A stretch of DNA of 63,576 bases. Source: Paenibacillus sediminis (lineage in GTDB: Bacteria > Bacillota > Bacilli > Paenibacillales > Paenibacillaceae). The stretch spans positions 1-63,576 of the forward strand of contig NZ_JAGGKP010000013.1 in the NCBI RefSeq assembly GCF_017873765.1, read 5' to 3'. The position numbers and the translations under genes are program-made. Below the pieces are notes generated by a model. It searched no databases. It saw nothing but the letters and a program-made list of their open reading frames with translations, and was not told where the DNA came from. Position 1 is the first letter of the stretch; each line of letters opens with the position of its first letter. Shown here piece after piece: positions 8,448 through 17,502 of this stretch.

Positions 8448-10115
8448 CTATTCAAAATAAATGTTAGCGTATGACTCTGAACCTGTTGGGGATGGTACAT
8501 AACCTTTCAGATTCGCTTTCGCTGCAAGCAGCGGTGTAGTGTGAACGAGCGGAATCCAAGGTGCGTCTTGTTTAATAATTTCTTGTGCTTGTTTATAGAG
8601 ATCAGAACGTTTATTTTGGTCGTTCTCTTTTTGCGCTTCAATTAAAATTTTGTGAAGATCTTCATTGACGTAGAAGCTGCGGTTGTTGCCTGGAATGGAA
8701 TCTTTATCGAGCAATGCGTACAGGAAGTTGTCTGGATCCCCGTTATCACCCGTCCAGCCAAGCATATAAATATCATCTTTGTCGCCGACTTTCGTATCAT
8801 CGAGGTAAGTTGCCCAGTCTGGAGATTCAATTTTTACTTTTACCCCAATTTTCTCGAAATCAGCTTGAATGGCTTCAGCTACTTTTTTGCCGTCTGGCAT
8901 GTATGGGCGAGATACTGGCATTGCATAGAAAGTTATCTCAAAGCCGTTTGGATATCCTGCTTCAGCGAGCAAAGATTTTGCTTTGTCCAGATCGTATTCA
9001 TAGTCTTTAACGCTGTCGTTATAACCCCAGAGTGAAGGAGGCATTGGATTCACAGCAGGAGTTGCTTGCCCGCCAAAGAATGCATCGATAATTCCTTGTT
9101 TGTTGACTGCATAATTTAACGCCTGTCTTACTTTGACATTGTCAAAAGGTTTTTTCTTCAAGTTAAATCCAAGATACGCTACGTTGAACGGAGGTCTAGT
9201 AATTTTTTGGAGCGCGCTGTTGCCTTCGAGTGTTTTCAAATCATCTGGATTTAGATCTTCCATCACATCAATTTCGCCATTTTGCAGCGCGTTGAAACGA
9301 GCTGAGTTATCAGGGATCGAACGTACAATAACTTTATTAAGTTTAGGCAATCCTTGCTTCCAGTAGTTAGGGTTTTTCTCCAGTGTAATCGAGTCATTGC
9401 GTTTCCACTCTTTGAATACGAATGGACCTGTACCAACAGGTTCATTTTTGAAGTTTTCTTTCTTGTCTTGAATCGCTTTAGGACTGGCGATACCAAAGCA
9501 TGTCATCGCTATATTTTGCAAAAATGGTGCCTGTGGTTGGTTCAATGTAAATTCTACTGTGTTTGCATCCACAGCTTTCACTTCTTTTATAACTCGTGCA
9601 CCATCAGGACCGAACATTGAATCATAATAGTCAAAGGAGTCACCTTCAAACTTGTAAGGGCTCTTTGGATCGCTCCAACGATTGAAGTTAAAGACGACAG
9701 CATCAGCATTAAAGTCTGTACCATCATGGAATTTAACGCCTTGGCGGAGTTTGAAAGTGTACTTCAAGCCATCAGCCGAAACTTCCCAGCTCTCAGCAAG
9801 AGCAGGCTCAACTTCAGTAGTACCTTCCTTATATTCTAAAAGAGAGTCAAATATTTGATGCCCGATTTTGAGCGACTCGCCGTCAGTCACAATAGCAGGA
9901 TCAAGTGCTGCAGAATCGCCGCCGCGACCAAAAATCAGCGTATCTTGAGCAGTTGTTGCTGGCGGCTCCGTTTTTGTTTCCGTGGTAGTACCTTGATCTC
10001 CAGTCTTTGTTTCTGTTGTGCCTGCCGTATTCTGTCCTTTGGACCCTCCGCAGCCTGCTAGAACTAACACAGATGCGAGAGATAACATAACAAGCCCATT
10101 TAACCATTTTTTCAT
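8448..10115 (-). CDS. appA: Peptide-binding lipoprotein of ABC importer (SBP_bac_5 family)
   Basis: The extracellular substrate-binding protein, 555 residues. It has a signal peptide with lipobox VLAGC (Cys about 22), a G/T/E-rich linker at 23-56, and then a family 5 solute-binding fold. Recognisable are GRGGDSAALDPAIVTDGES, LRQGVKFHDGTDFNADAV and NPNYWKQGLPKLNKVIV. AGGGGAGG precedes the start. A 57-bp gap separates it from the upstream ATPase gene. Peptide specificity cannot be read from sequence. Confidence 0.92.
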   Translation of the reverse strand: MKKWLNGLVMLSLASVLVLAGCGGSKGQNTAGTTETKTGDQGTTTETKTEPPATTAQDTLIFGRGGDSAALDPAIVTDGESLKIGHQIFDSLLEYKEGTTEVEPALAESWEVSADGLKYTFKLRQGVKFHDGTDFNADAVVFNFNRWSDPKSPYKFEGDSFDYYDSMFGPDGARVIKEVKAVDANTVEFTLNQPQAPFLQNIAMTCFGIASPKAIQDKKENFKNEPVGTGPFVFKEWKRNDSITLEKNPNYWKQGLPKLNKVIVRSIPDNSARFNALQNGEIDVMEDLNPDDLKTLEGNSALQKITRPPFNVAYLGFNLKKKPFDNVKVRQALNYAVNKQGIIDAFFGGQATPAVNPMPPSLWGYNDSVKDYEYDLDKAKSLLAEAGYPNGFEITFYAMPVSRPYMPDGKKVAEAIQADFEKIGVKVKIESPDWATYLDDTKVGDKDDIYMLGWTGDNGDPDNFLYALLDKDSIPGNNRSFYVNEDLHKILIEAQKENDQNKRSDLYKQAQEIIKQDAPWIPLVHTTPLLAAKANLKGYVPSPTGSESYANIYFE

Positions 10116-10172
10116 CTTTTGTTTTCCTCCCCTTTAAACTTTGTTTATAGTTAGCTCCGCTAAAAAAGAGCG

Positions 10173-11141
10173 CTAGCTATACAAATGGCAAGCGTTCAGA
10201 TGACCATCTGACGTTTCTTTCAAAACTGGACGCTCTGTTTTGCAAATATCCATGGCTGCCGGACATCTCGTATGAAAAGCACATCCGATAGGCGCATTAG
10301 CGGGACTAGGCACTTCCCCCTTGAGCAGGATCCGTTCACGTTTCGCTTCAGGGTCTGGCTCGGGGACAGCGGACAATAGTGCCTGTGTGTATGGATGCTG
10401 CGGCTCAGCGTACAGCTTATCCTTGGTAGCGATCTCCACAATTCTTCCTAAATACATGACGGCGACACGGTCGCTGATATGTTTAACAACGCTTAGGTCA
10501 TGTGCGATAAATATGTAGGTCAATCCAAATTCGCGTTGTAAATCCTTAAGTAAATTGATGACTTGTGATTGGATGGATACATCAAGTGCAGATACGGGTT
10601 CGTCTGCGACGATTAGCTTAGGCTTCAGTGCAAGAGCCCTTGCAATACCGATTCGCTGCCGCTGACCGCCGGAAAATTGGTGCGGATACCGGCTTAAGTG
10701 AGCCTTCGTAAGCCCGACGACATCAATTAACTGAGCAATCGTTTTTTGACGCTCGGCTGAACTTTTTACCCCATGAACGATTAAAGGTTCCTCTAAAATG
10801 CGCTGAACCGTATGTTTTGGATCGAGAGAAGAATACGGATCTTGAAAGACGATTTGCATTTCTTTACGTCTTTTGCGCATTTCTGCTTGCGACAGTTTGG
10901 TAATGTCTTCTCCTTCAAATAAAATTTGACCGCTACTAGGTTCAATTAAACGTAGAAGTGAGCGTCCCGTTGTAGATTTGCCGCAACCGCTTTCACCTAC
11001 GAGACCGAAGGTTTCCCCTTTCTTGATGGAGAAGGAAATGTCGTCCACGGCTTTAACGTAGCCTTGTGTTCTTCCGAGCAATCCTTTTTGTATCGGATAA
11101 TATTTCTTTAAATTACGGACCTCAAGCAGTGTTTCTGTCAT
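10173..11141 (-). CDS. appF: Oligopeptide ABC transporter ATPase (AppF/OppF type)
   Basis: A nucleotide-binding subunit, 322 residues. Walker A is GESGCGKS at 49-56, the Q-loop is [10 protein letters not shown], the signature is FSGGQRQR, Walker B is [13 protein letters not shown], and the H-loop is [10 protein letters not shown]. The C terminus carries the oligopeptide/dipeptide-transporter extension with cysteines in [16 protein letters not shown]. The start at 11141 is supported by AGGAGG with 7-nt spacing and by the ATGA overlap with the preceding appD gene. An upstream in-frame ATG at 11177 has no comparable site. Confidence 0.93.
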   Translation of the reverse strand: MTETLLEVRNLKKYYPIQKGLLGRTQGYVKAVDDISFSIKKGETFGLVGESGCGKSTTGRSLLRLIEPSSGQILFEGEDITKLSQAEMRKRRKEMQIVFQDPYSSLDPKHTVQRILEEPLIVHGVKSSAERQKTIAQLIDVVGLTKAHLSRYPHQFSGGQRQRIGIARALALKPKLIVADEPVSALDVSIQSQVINLLKDLQREFGLTYIFIAHDLSVVKHISDRVAVMYLGRIVEIATKDKLYAEPQHPYTQALLSAVPEPDPEAKRERILLKGEVPSPANAPIGCAFHTRCPAAMDICKTERPVLKETSDGHLNACHLYS

Positions 11142-12127
11142 ACCGCATCCTCCTCTGCCGTCTCGTGCAGCCAACATCTACAGCTATGATTTGCTTCTTG
11201 CTCTACTAATTGTGGAAGTGCTTCGGCACATTTCGGCATCGCGTAAGGACAGCGAGGTGCAAAACGGCAACCTTTCATCTCGGTCCCGAGAACTGGGACG
11301 TTGCCTGGTATAGCATAGAGACGATCGCGTGATTCTTTCATTCTTGGTACAGACTGAATTAATCCTTGAGTGTAAGGGTGCAATGGGTTTTTGAAAATAT
11401 CGTAAACGGACCCTTCTTCGACAACTTTACCAGCATACATAATGACGACACGGTGGCACATCTCTGCTACGACACCGAGATCGTGCGTAATTAGCATGAC
11501 GGATGTTCCTTGCTCTTCATTAAGATGGCGTATAAGGTCCAAAATTTGTGCTTGAATAGTTACATCAAGCGCCGTCGTAGGTTCATCGGCGATCAGCAGC
11601 TCGGGATTACACGAAATGGCCATCGCAATCATGACTCTTTGCCGCATTCCTCCAGACAACTGGTGAGGATACTCCTGGATAATGGACTCGGGACGAGGAA
11701 TTCCTACTTTTATTAGCATCTCAATGGCATGAGCTTTTGCTTCTTTTTTAGTGAATCCTCGGTGAAGACGAATCGTCTCCATAATTTGATCGCCAATCGT
11801 GAACAGTGGATTTAAAGAGGTCATAGGTTCCTGAAAGATCATAGAAATGGCATTTCCGCGTATTTTACGCATATCTCTTTCATTTAAAGAGACAATATCT
11901 TGCCCTTTAAAAGAAATCGAACCATGAACAATTTTACCTGGAGGCTGCGGGATCAGTTTTAGAATGGATAGGGAGGTAACACTCTTACCGCATCCAGACT
12001 CACCTACAACACCGAGCACTTCACCCTTGTTAATGTACAGATCAACTCCGTCAACAGCTGGAATTTCACCTCGATCTGTGAAAAAATGCGTGTGTAGCTC
12101 CTTTATTTCTAATAGGGGACGGCTCAT
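11138..12127 (-). CDS. appD: Oligopeptide ABC transporter ATPase (AppD/OppD type)
   Basis: The first gene of the leftward importer operon, 329 residues. Walker A is GESGCGKS at 42-49, the Q-loop is [10 protein letters not shown], the signature is LSGGMRQR, Walker B is [12 protein letters not shown], and the H-loop is [11 protein letters not shown]. The C-terminal cysteine motif [15 protein letters not shown] plus CRC is usual for DppD/OppD proteins. Its stop overlaps the appF start (ATGA). The order D-F-A-B-C is that of B. subtilis app rather than opp (A-B-C-D-F). Confidence 0.93.
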   Translation of the reverse strand: MSRPLLEIKELHTHFFTDRGEIPAVDGVDLYINKGEVLGVVGESGCGKSVTSLSILKLIPQPPGKIVHGSISFKGQDIVSLNERDMRKIRGNAISMIFQEPMTSLNPLFTIGDQIMETIRLHRGFTKKEAKAHAIEMLIKVGIPRPESIIQEYPHQLSGGMRQRVMIAMAISCNPELLIADEPTTALDVTIQAQILDLIRHLNEEQGTSVMLITHDLGVVAEMCHRVVIMYAGKVVEEGSVYDIFKNPLHPYTQGLIQSVPRMKESRDRLYAIPGNVPVLGTEMKGCRFAPRCPYAMPKCAEALPQLVEQEANHSCRCWLHETAEEDAV

Positions 12128-12431
12128 GTAAACACCTCTTTCGGCGATAATATGAGTGGCTAAGAATAATTAGAATGGTAGTATGTAGCCAGGTAAAGGA
12201 TGAAATTGAACCTCGGTCAATTTAAAGGTAAGACATGGTGCAGCGTTGGTGCTGATCTGTGCAGTAGATGTGTGAAAAAGAACTAGAAGTGCGGTATGTA
12301 AGAACTTAAGAAGTGAAAGGAGTTTATGGCAAATTGTTTAATTACTATAATATGTCTTTTATATTAATATATTACTTTACATTAATGTTTTACTATAGAC
12401 AAGATGTTTCTTCCAATTTCTATCGTGCAAC
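12128..12431. other. Gene-free A/T-rich region upstream of the app operon
   Basis: About 300 bp without a credible gene. The stretch at 12330-12420 is very A/T rich with several TATAAT/TATTAA-like words on both strands. It should hold the minus-strand app promoter; TTGTCT near 12400 with TAAAGT 17 bp further on the minus strand is one weak candidate. No clear CodY or other operator is recognised. Confidence 0.4.
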
Positions 12432-12455
12432 AAAAAAACCTCGCTAACCGCGAGG
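12432..12455 (-). terminator. Terminator of the first tRNA-Arg gene
   Basis: CCTCGC (12439-12444) and GCGAGG (12450-12455) form a GC-rich stem with a 5-nt loop. It is followed on the minus strand by seven T (complement of A12432-A12438). Confidence 0.85.
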
Positions 12456-12473
12456 CTTTTTATGTACGTTAAA

Positions 12474-12550
12474 TGGCGTCCCGGAAGGGATTCGAACCCC
12501 TGACCGTGCGCTTAGAAGGCGCATGCTCTATCCAGCTGAGCTACCGGGAC
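12474..12550 (-). tRNA. tRNA-Arg (anticodon UCU)
   Basis: On the minus strand the 77-nt gene has a 7-bp acceptor stem GTCCCGG/CCGGGAC, a D arm, and an anticodon stem TGCGC/GCGCA around the loop CTTCTAA, giving anticodon UCU (reads AGA/AGG). The T arm has TTCGAAT, and CCA is encoded. It has its own promoter and terminator. Its T-stem outer pair is A-T, where the second copy has G-C. Confidence 0.97.
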
Positions 12551-12582
12551 ATATTATATATGTATAAAAAGATACATCAATT

Positions 12583-12611
12583 ATTATAACGCCTTGCTTA
12601 TTATTTTTCAA
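12583..12611 (-). promoter_or_regulatory. SigA-type promoter of the first tRNA-Arg gene
   Basis: On the minus strand TTGAAA (complement of 12606-12611) lies 17 bp from a consensus TATAAT (complement of 12583-12588), 33 bp upstream of the tRNA 5' end. Confidence 0.8.
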
Positions 12612-12648
12612 AGGGTGATGAGAAAAATATAAGTCCGCGTTTTGTGAT

Positions 12649-12672
12649 AAAAAACCCCCGCCTATAGCGAGG
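12649..12672 (-). terminator. Terminator of the second tRNA-Arg gene
   Basis: On the minus strand CCUCGC (12672-12667) pairs with GCGGGG (12661-12656) with one U-G wobble. A U-run (complement of A12649-A12654) follows. Confidence 0.75.
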
Positions 12673-12688
12673 TGATATGTATGCTAAA

Positions 12689-12765
12689 TGGCGTCCCGGG
12701 AGGGATTCGAACCCCCGACCGTGCGCTTAGAAGGCGCATGCTCTATCCAGCTGAGCTACCGGGAC
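12689..12765 (-). tRNA. tRNA-Arg (anticodon UCU), second copy
   Basis: Nearly identical to the copy at 12474-12550: same 77-nt length, anticodon loop CTTCTAA (UCU), acceptor stem and encoded CCA. The differences fall in the T stem: the outer pair is G-C instead of A-T, a paired (compensatory) change. This indicates that both copies are under selection for folding. Confidence 0.97.
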
Positions 12766-12788
12766 ATGAAAAAATCGAAGCAAAAATG

Positions 12789-12817
12789 ATTTTATCACAG
12801 CACAAAACACAAATCAA
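12789..12817 (-). promoter_or_regulatory. SigA-type promoter of the second tRNA-Arg gene
   Basis: On the minus strand TTGATT (complement of 12812-12817) and TAAAAT (complement of 12789-12794) are separated by 17 bp, shortly upstream of the tRNA. Confidence 0.75.
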
Positions 12818-12867
12818 CTATTTTTTCTGATTTGGATCGAGCAGATTTTTATCTTTTATGACAGGTA

Positions 12868-12876
12868 TGCTATAAT
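12868..12876 (+). promoter_or_regulatory. Extended -10 promoter for the 12.9-kb gene
   Basis: TGCTATAAT is a full extended -10 element. No good -35 is seen 17 bp upstream, which is usual for extended -10 promoters. Transcription would start about 12883, so a TTG start at 12887 would leave almost no leader. Confidence 0.55.
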
Positions 12877-12886
12877 CAACAATTAA

Positions 12887-13831
12887 TTGAGGCAACGGAA
12901 GAAAGGAGGTGCCCTCATCAAAGACTCTAATTCTATAGGAGACAACGTAGTCCTTTTTCCAAAGACGCTGGATTATTATCAAATTCAGTTGACACGAATG
13001 CTGGAAACGGAACGTTATGGAGAGGCAATATCGCTCCTTGAATTGTTGCTTAAGTTTCAAGGACAAGATGAGCGCCATTATGAAGAGTGGGCAGCACTGC
13101 GTGATTGGCTCAAAACGAGTTTTCCGCAGGAAGAAGGACACGCCTCCAATCGTGAAGAAGACGAGGATGACTGGAGTGAGCAAGAGCTTACTCGTCGGCA
13201 TGTTCAATCAAAGCTCGCTCAAGATGGGGAGTATGCGGATAAACTGCTTCGCGCAGTTATGGAAGAGCCGTTCTCCGATCAAGCGTTGCTTGCTTTGGAA
13301 CAGCTCGCCTATATTGATCAACCTGAAGTTGATGATGCTCTTATAAAGTGGTTAGATAACAGAAGTGTACATCCGCTTATTCAATTTCGTATTTTGCAAA
13401 CATTGAAGAGACGGGGAATGAATGGGGTCGTAACCTTCTTTCGTGGTCAGGAGCAAGTTGAAGTTGAAGTTGAGAGTGTCCCTCTTGAGCCGGGTGAGTT
13501 CCCGATGGGAATTGTGCGTATTCTTGAGAGGGTTGCAGATCAGACTGAGATTCATGAGCCAGCACTGTTTTATTTTGCGCAGGAAATGTGGATGCAGTTT
13601 GTAATGGCTTCTTATGGAACTGCCAACTATCGCTCTATGTTAAGTGAAGAAGATTATATGATTGATATATGGGCAGCGGCTCTGCATCAAACTGTGTCGG
13701 AATCTGTAAGCGGAGACATTCAAAGCGAAGAAATTCGCAGTTTGTATGGGATAACTGACTCGCTTCGTTTTCAGTTTGAACATGCATATCGTGCGATGAA
13801 AATATTTATTTCTGGAAGTCCAAAAGGGTAA
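12887..13831 (+). CDS. HEAT/TPR-like hypothetical protein upstream of tig
   Basis: Not a named family that I recognise. The product is acidic and helical. An N-terminal part (LDYYQIQLTRMLETERYGEAISLLELL) looks TPR-like. A central part (about residues 115-185, DKLLRAVMEEPFSDQALLALEQLAYIDQP and on) looks like HEAT repeats, suggesting a protein-binding scaffold. The coordinate is the outermost usual start (TTG 12887), but that codon has no ribosome binding site. A strong AAAGGAGGTG lies inside the frame at 12902-12911, and with 7-nt spacing it points to an AUC codon at 12917 (304 residues). The neighbouring trigger factor gene has its own promoter. Confidence 0.75.
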   Translation: MRQRKKGGALIKDSNSIGDNVVLFPKTLDYYQIQLTRMLETERYGEAISLLELLLKFQGQDERHYEEWAALRDWLKTSFPQEEGHASNREEDEDDWSEQELTRRHVQSKLAQDGEYADKLLRAVMEEPFSDQALLALEQLAYIDQPEVDDALIKWLDNRSVHPLIQFRILQTLKRRGMNGVVTFFRGQEQVEVEVESVPLEPGEFPMGIVRILERVADQTEIHEPALFYFAQEMWMQFVMASYGTANYRSMLSEEDYMIDIWAAALHQTVSESVSGDIQSEEIRSLYGITDSLRFQFEHAYRAMKIFISGSPKG

Positions 13832-13849
13832 AAAAATAGGAAACGTTTT

Positions 13850-13868
13850 CCCTGTCCTGATGGCAGGG
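13850..13868 (+). terminator. Possible weak terminator before tig
   Basis: CCCTGTC (13850-13856) and GGCAGGG (13862-13868) form a 7-bp stem with one wobble, followed by CTTTACCC rather than a clean T-run. It may partly end the 12.9-kb gene transcript. Confidence 0.3.
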
Positions 13869-13876
13869 CTTTACCC

Positions 13877-13906
13877 TTGCAAAAATGATTGGAAGTTGTA
13901 TATAAT
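13877..13906 (+). promoter_or_regulatory. SigA-type promoter of tig
   Basis: TTGCAA (13877-13882) and a consensus TATAAT (13901-13906) are separated by 18 bp, about 67 bp before the tig start codon. Confidence 0.75.
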
Positions 13907-13973
13907 GTAGTGGTTATTCTGAACGATACATGATAATTAGCTATGTGAAATATTTTGGAGGGGAAGGCATAAA

Positions 13974-15278
13974 ATGAAAGCAAGCTGGGAAAAAATAGAG
14001 AAGAACCTTGGTGTTCTTGAAGTTGAAGTGGATGCGGATCGTGTATCTGCAGCACTTGATAAGGCTTTTAACAAAGTCATTAAAAATGTAAATGTACCTG
14101 GATTCCGTAAAGGTAAAGTTCCACGTGCTATTTTTGAAGCAAAATTTGGTGTAGAAAGTCTGTACCAAGATGCCCTAGACATCTTGTTGCCAGAAGCATA
14201 CACAGAAGCTGTTGACCAAACAGGCATTTTCCCTGTAGACAGCCCTGAAGTAGATGTTGAACAGTTCGCGAAAGGTGAACCGCTTAAATTCAAAGCAAAA
14301 GTTACTGTGAAGCCTGAAGTAAAACTTGGTCAATACAAAGGCCTTGAAGTACCTGCACAAAGCACAGAAGTAACGGAAGAAGAGTTGAACGCAGAGCTTG
14401 AACGTCTGCAACAACGTCACGCAGAATTGGTTGTTGTAGATGATGAGCCAGCTAAAAACGGCGACATTGCTGTAATCGATTTTGACGGCTATGTTGACGG
14501 CGTCGCTTTTGAAGGTGGTAAAGCTGAGCGTCATTCATTAGAACTTGGTTCTGGAAGCTTCATCCCAGGTTTTGAAGAACAAGTTGTTGGTATGTCAACA
14601 GGCGACTCTAAAGATATTGAAGTAACATTCCCTGAAACTTACCATGCTGAAGAACTTGCAGGCAGACAAGCTGTATTCAAAGTGAAGTTGCATGAAATCA
14701 AACGCAAACAACTTCCAGCACTTGATGACGAATTTGCAAAAGACGTTAGCGAATTCGATACTTTAGAAGAGTTCAAAGCAGATTTGAAAAAACAACTTGC
14801 TGAACGCAAAAAAGAAGAAGCCGAAGCAGTTCGCGAAGGCATTGTCGTGGATAAAGCTTCTGAAAATGCAGAAGTTGAAATTCCAGAAGCAATGATCAAG
14901 AGCGAAGTTAAAAACATGATGCGTGATTTCAACAACCGTCTTCGCACGCAAGGTATGAACCTTGAAATGTTCCTCGGATTCTCTGGTCAAACAGAGGCTG
15001 ATTTGGAAGAACAAATGAAAGATGACGCTGAAAAACGCGTTCGTAACAACCTTGTTCTTGAACAAATTGCTAAAGAAGAGAACATTCAAGTTACTGATGA
15101 AGAAGTGGAACAAGAGCTCGAAAAAATGGCTGAACAATACAGACGTTCTAAAGATGAAATCCGCAGCATCCTGGCTGCCAATGGATCTTTGGACAGCCTT
15201 CGTGAAGAAACAATGCTTCGCAAAACAGTTGCATTCTTGATTGAAAACAGTAAAGAAGTAGCTGCAGAAAGCAAATAA
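13974..15278 (+). CDS. tig: Trigger factor, ribosome-associated chaperone and prolyl isomerase
   Basis: It binds nascent chains at the ribosome exit tunnel through L23. The 434-residue length is standard. The N-terminal ribosome-binding domain has the signature [10 protein letters not shown] (about 41-50). The FKBP-type PPIase domain spans roughly 150-245 ([35 protein letters not shown]). The C-terminal helical cradle runs to the end. TTGGAGGGG precedes the ATG. Codon use is regular with many GAA/GAG. It has its own promoter and terminator, so it is transcribed apart from clpP. Confidence 0.97.
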   Translation: MKASWEKIEKNLGVLEVEVDADRVSAALDKAFNKVIKNVNVPGFRKGKVPRAIFEAKFGVESLYQDALDILLPEAYTEAVDQTGIFPVDSPEVDVEQFAKGEPLKFKAKVTVKPEVKLGQYKGLEVPAQSTEVTEEELNAELERLQQRHAELVVVDDEPAKNGDIAVIDFDGYVDGVAFEGGKAERHSLELGSGSFIPGFEEQVVGMSTGDSKDIEVTFPETYHAEELAGRQAVFKVKLHEIKRKQLPALDDEFAKDVSEFDTLEEFKADLKKQLAERKKEEAEAVREGIVVDKASENAEVEIPEAMIKSEVKNMMRDFNNRLRTQGMNLEMFLGFSGQTEADLEEQMKDDAEKRVRNNLVLEQIAKEENIQVTDEEVEQELEKMAEQYRRSKDEIRSILAANGSLDSLREETMLRKTVAFLIENSKEVAAESK

Positions 15279-15337
15279 TTCATCACGACATACTAAAATT
15301 AACAATTTTGTTGCTCCCAATGCAACTGACAAAGGAT

Positions 15338-15369
15338 AAGGCACGTATATTTATTGCGTGCCTTATTTT
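15338..15369 (+). terminator. Terminator of tig
   Basis: An 8-bp perfect stem AAGGCACG (15338-15345) / CGTGCCTT (15357-15364), followed by ATTTTT. Confidence 0.85.
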
Positions 15370-15523
15370 TACCTAAATAGAAGGTACATAAATCGCCTTA
15401 ATATTTCTAACTTCAGGTCATACATTGTAGTAATGCGATCGTCACTTGAAAAATGACATTGACCGTTTAACATGTTAGAATACACTTGTAGCCTTTAGAA
15501 CTTTATGAAATGAGGTTGGTCAC

Positions 15524-16123
15524 ATGAATCTGATACCTTATGTTGTAGAACAAACCAGCAGAGGCGAAAGATCTTACGATATCTATTCGAGATTGCTCAA
15601 AGATCGAATTATTTTTCTTAGTAATGCCATTGATGATGAAGTAGCCAATCTCGTTATTGCACAACTATTATTTCTGGCTGCAGAAGATCCGGAGAAGGAT
15701 ATTCATTTATATATCAATTCACCGGGCGGCTCTGTAACAGCAGGGATGGGTATATACGATACGATGCAATATATTAAGCCGGATGTTTCCACTATTTGTG
15801 TAGGGATGGCTGCAAGCATGGGATCGCTGCTGTTAACTGCGGGGGCACCTGGTAAACGCTATGCACTGCCTAATAGTGAAGTGATGATTCACCAACCGCT
15901 TGGCGGCGTGCAAGGTCAGGCGGCGGACATTAAAATTCATGCAGACTGGATCATTAAAACGAAACAAAAACTCAATCAAATATATGTAGAACGGACTGGA
16001 CAGCCTCTTGAAAAAATTGAGCGCGATACGGACCGCGACTACTTTATGAGTGCTGAAGAAGCCAAAGAGTATGGTTTAATTGACAAAGTTCTTACAAGGC
16101 CCATTAATCTTAAAGGGGTGTAA
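15524..16123 (+). CDS. clpP: ATP-dependent Clp protease proteolytic subunit ClpP
   Basis: A serine peptidase that forms the 14-mer degradation chamber and works with ClpX and other Clp ATPases. The 199-residue protein has the catalytic triad Ser98 (GMAASMGS), His123 (MIHQPLGG) and Asp172 (DTDRDYFM). GAGGT lies upstream of the ATG. It is two bases from clpX and clearly in operon with it. In B. subtilis clpP is not next to clpX. No CtsR-type tandem heptad could be found upstream. Confidence 0.97.
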   Translation: MNLIPYVVEQTSRGERSYDIYSRLLKDRIIFLSNAIDDEVANLVIAQLLFLAAEDPEKDIHLYINSPGGSVTAGMGIYDTMQYIKPDVSTICVGMAASMGSLLLTAGAPGKRYALPNSEVMIHQPLGGVQGQAADIKIHADWIIKTKQKLNQIYVERTGQPLEKIERDTDRDYFMSAEEAKEYGLIDKVLTRPINLKGV

Positions 16124-16125
16124 AT

Positions 16126-17382
16126 ATGTTTAAATTTAGCGATGAAAAAGGGCAGCTCAAATGCTCTTTCTGCGGTAAATCTCAAGAACAGGTTCGCAAA
16201 CTTGTTGCAGGACCTGGTGTTTATATATGTGATGAATGTATCGAATTATGCACGGAAATCGTCGAAGAAGAGCTCGGTCATGAAGAAGAGCTAGATCTCA
16301 AAGATATTCCGAAGCCAAAAGAGATTAGAGACATTCTAGATCAATATGTTATTGGTCAAGAACAAGCGAAGAAATCTCTCTCTGTTGCCGTATATAACCA
16401 CTACAAACGGATTAACAGTCAGAGCAAAATTGAAGATGTAGAGTTGCAAAAGAGTAACATTATGTTGATCGGACCTACCGGTTCCGGTAAAACACTTCTT
16501 GCGCAAACGATGGCCAAAATTCTTAACGTGCCATTTGCGATTGCGGATGCTACATCTTTGACTGAAGCTGGTTACGTTGGTGAAGACGTTGAGAACATTT
16601 TGCTTAAACTGATTCAAGCGGCGGATTATGATGTCGAAAAAGCAGAACGCGGCATTATTTATATCGATGAAATCGATAAAGTAGCGCGTAAATCTGAGAA
16701 TCCATCGATCACACGCGATGTGTCTGGTGAAGGTGTTCAACAAGCACTTCTGAAAATTTTAGAAGGTACAGTCGCTTCTGTTCCACCGCAAGGCGGCCGT
16801 AAACATCCGCATCAAGAATTCATTCAAATTGATACGACGAACATTTTGTTTATTGTCGGCGGTGCTTTCGACGGCCTTGAGCAAATCATTAAACGTCGTA
16901 TTGGTAAAAAAGTAATCGGCTTTAACGCAGCAAACGAAGGACAAAAAGAGCTTAAAGCAGGCGAATATTTGTCCATGGCGCTTCCAGAAGATTTGCTGAA
17001 ATTTGGACTTATCCCAGAGTTTGTAGGTCGTCTTCCAGTCATATCGACTCTAGAACCGCTTGATGAGAAGACGCTTGTACGTATTTTGACGGAGCCAAGA
17101 AATGCACTTGTGAAGCAGTACCAAAAACTGCTAGAGCTTGATAATGTGAGCTTGGAATTCGAACCGAAAGCGCTTGAAGCCATCGCTCGCGAAGCCATTA
17201 AGCGGAATACGGGTGCTCGCGGACTTCGTGCAATTATTGAAGGAATTATGTTGGAAGTCATGTATGAGGTACCGTCTCGTGATGATATTACGAAATGTGT
17301 CATTACGGAGAAGGTCGTTGAAGATAAAATCATTCCTGAACTACAGCCTAAAAAGGGTAAAAAGCAAGAAGAGAGCGCGTAA
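16126..17382 (+). CDS. clpX: ATP-dependent Clp protease ATP-binding subunit ClpX
   Basis: An AAA+ unfoldase that feeds substrates to ClpP. The N-terminal zinc-binding domain has Cys13, Cys16, Cys35 and Cys38 (CSFCGK, YICDEC). Walker A is GPTGSGKT at 116-123, Walker B is [13 protein letters not shown], the IGF loop is [10 protein letters not shown], and the C-terminal sensor II is [10 protein letters not shown]. The 418-residue length is normal. The start follows AAGGGGTG, 2 bp after clpP. Confidence 0.98.
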   Translation: MFKFSDEKGQLKCSFCGKSQEQVRKLVAGPGVYICDECIELCTEIVEEELGHEEELDLKDIPKPKEIRDILDQYVIGQEQAKKSLSVAVYNHYKRINSQSKIEDVELQKSNIMLIGPTGSGKTLLAQTMAKILNVPFAIADATSLTEAGYVGEDVENILLKLIQAADYDVEKAERGIIYIDEIDKVARKSENPSITRDVSGEGVQQALLKILEGTVASVPPQGGRKHPHQEFIQIDTTNILFIVGGAFDGLEQIIKRRIGKKVIGFNAANEGQKELKAGEYLSMALPEDLLKFGLIPEFVGRLPVISTLEPLDEKTLVRILTEPRNALVKQYQKLLELDNVSLEFEPKALEAIAREAIKRNTGARGLRAIIEGIMLEVMYEVPSRDDITKCVITEKVVEDKIIPELQPKKGKKQEESA

Positions 17383-17502
17383 CATCTTACGCGTCCCTTG
17401 AAATGAATGGTCAATTCTCCACTCGTTGATGAACGTCTTTCTGTAGAGAAAGAACAGGCAGCAAAGGGTGGAGCTTTGGCTTTATGGGGGAGAAAAGAGA
17501 CT

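Noticed and set aside
14763..15344. Open frame of 193 codons opposite tig
   Set aside because: Phe/Cys/Leu-rich product typical of a shadow of a Glu/Lys-rich gene; no start signal.
15400..15523. Possible CtsR operator upstream of clpP
   Set aside because: Only fragments such as GGTCA are present; the tandem heptad GGTCAAA-N3-GGTCAAA is not found on either strand.
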